Origin: Bacteroidales bacterium
GTDB taxonomy: Bacteria > Bacteroidota > Bacteroidia > Bacteroidales > UBA932
NCBI GenBank assembly: GCA_017399865.1
Contig: JAFQAT010000055.1
Span: 1 to 54,016 of the forward strand
Direction: 5' to 3'
DNA length: 54,016 nucleotides
The notes beneath the pieces were generated by a model. It searched no databases. It saw only the letters and a list, made by a program, of their open reading frames with translations, and had not been told where the DNA came from. Made by a program: the position numbers and the translations under genes. Shown here piece after piece: positions 53,942-54,016 of the stretch; the first letter of the stretch is position 1; each line of letters begins with the position of its first letter.

Positions 53942-54016
53942 GTGGCAGCTACCTACTCTCCCACCTGGTGGGGCAGTACCATCGGCGATGGTGAGCTTAA
54001 CTTCTCTGTTCGGAAT
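53942..54016 (-). rRNA. rrf: 5S ribosomal RNA, 3' part
   Basis: On the minus strand the sequence contains AGAAGTTAAGCTCACCATCG, GGTACTGCCCC and GGGAGAGTAGGTAGCTGCCA, the conserved 3' two-thirds of 5S rRNA. The 5' part runs off the window, so an rRNA operon probably lies to the right. Confidence 0.95.

Overview
The window is a chromosomal segment of a member of the order Bacteroidales. The evidence is a type V (FimA/Mfa1-like) fimbrillin cluster, BACON-domain lipoproteins, a large TonB-dependent receptor with a carboxypeptidase-regulatory-like N-terminus, an ATP synthase operon led by atpD-atpC, two miaA paralogues, and repeated Bacteroidetes-type -7 promoter boxes (TAnnTTTG) ahead of genes on both strands. 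Genus cannot be fixed from the sequence; an uncultured gut or rumen lineage is plausible (inference).

Layout. 1-393: repeat-rich gene-free DNA. 394-7462: metG, dnaG and a DUF308 membrane protein (minus), a PHP phosphatase (plus), a DUF3127 protein and an FKBP lipoprotein (minus). 7667-11348: recQ, then a Y1/HUH transposase-like gene of the REP-associated (RAYT) type, bounded on both sides by 51-bp-period hairpin arrays. 11349-18287: miaA and a pRiA4b ORF-3-like gene (minus), then an IMPACT/YigZ gene, pyrB-pyrI and serC-serA-DUF1015 (plus). 18413-29794, all minus: an unknown protein, an M3 metallopeptidase lipoprotein, a secreted BACON/nuclease lipoprotein, an Rpn-family nuclease, an OB-fold lipoprotein and its TonB-dependent receptor partner. 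29921-33189: metK behind a SAM-II riboswitch, smpB, and a second miaA. 33345-46037: a fimbrial operon (DUF3575, DUF5119, four fimbrillin-like lipoproteins, two very large tip-like lipoproteins). 46094-54016: a small conserved protein, the complete F1Fo ATP synthase operon (minus), a DoxX membrane protein and the 3' part of a 5S rRNA (minus) that runs off the window.

Metabolic logic. The housekeeping part links methionine/SAM (metG, metK), pyrimidine (pyrBI) and serine (serC, serA) synthesis with replication and repair (dnaG, recQ) and tRNA modification (two miaA). The accessory part is cell-surface biology: fimbriae, TonB uptake and secreted hydrolases.

Most unusual content. Three families of short palindromic elements recur. 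(1) 51-bp hairpin units flank the RAYT-like transposase. (2) A short REP-like hairpin (family A) occurs at four sites with compensatory stem changes; one copy is inserted in frame in metG between 7-bp direct repeats. (3) A G/C-rich nested-hairpin element (family B) lies inside longer inverted arms at four loci, one inserted in frame in miaA and one between atpA and atpG. These are the best candidates for an undescribed system in this window.
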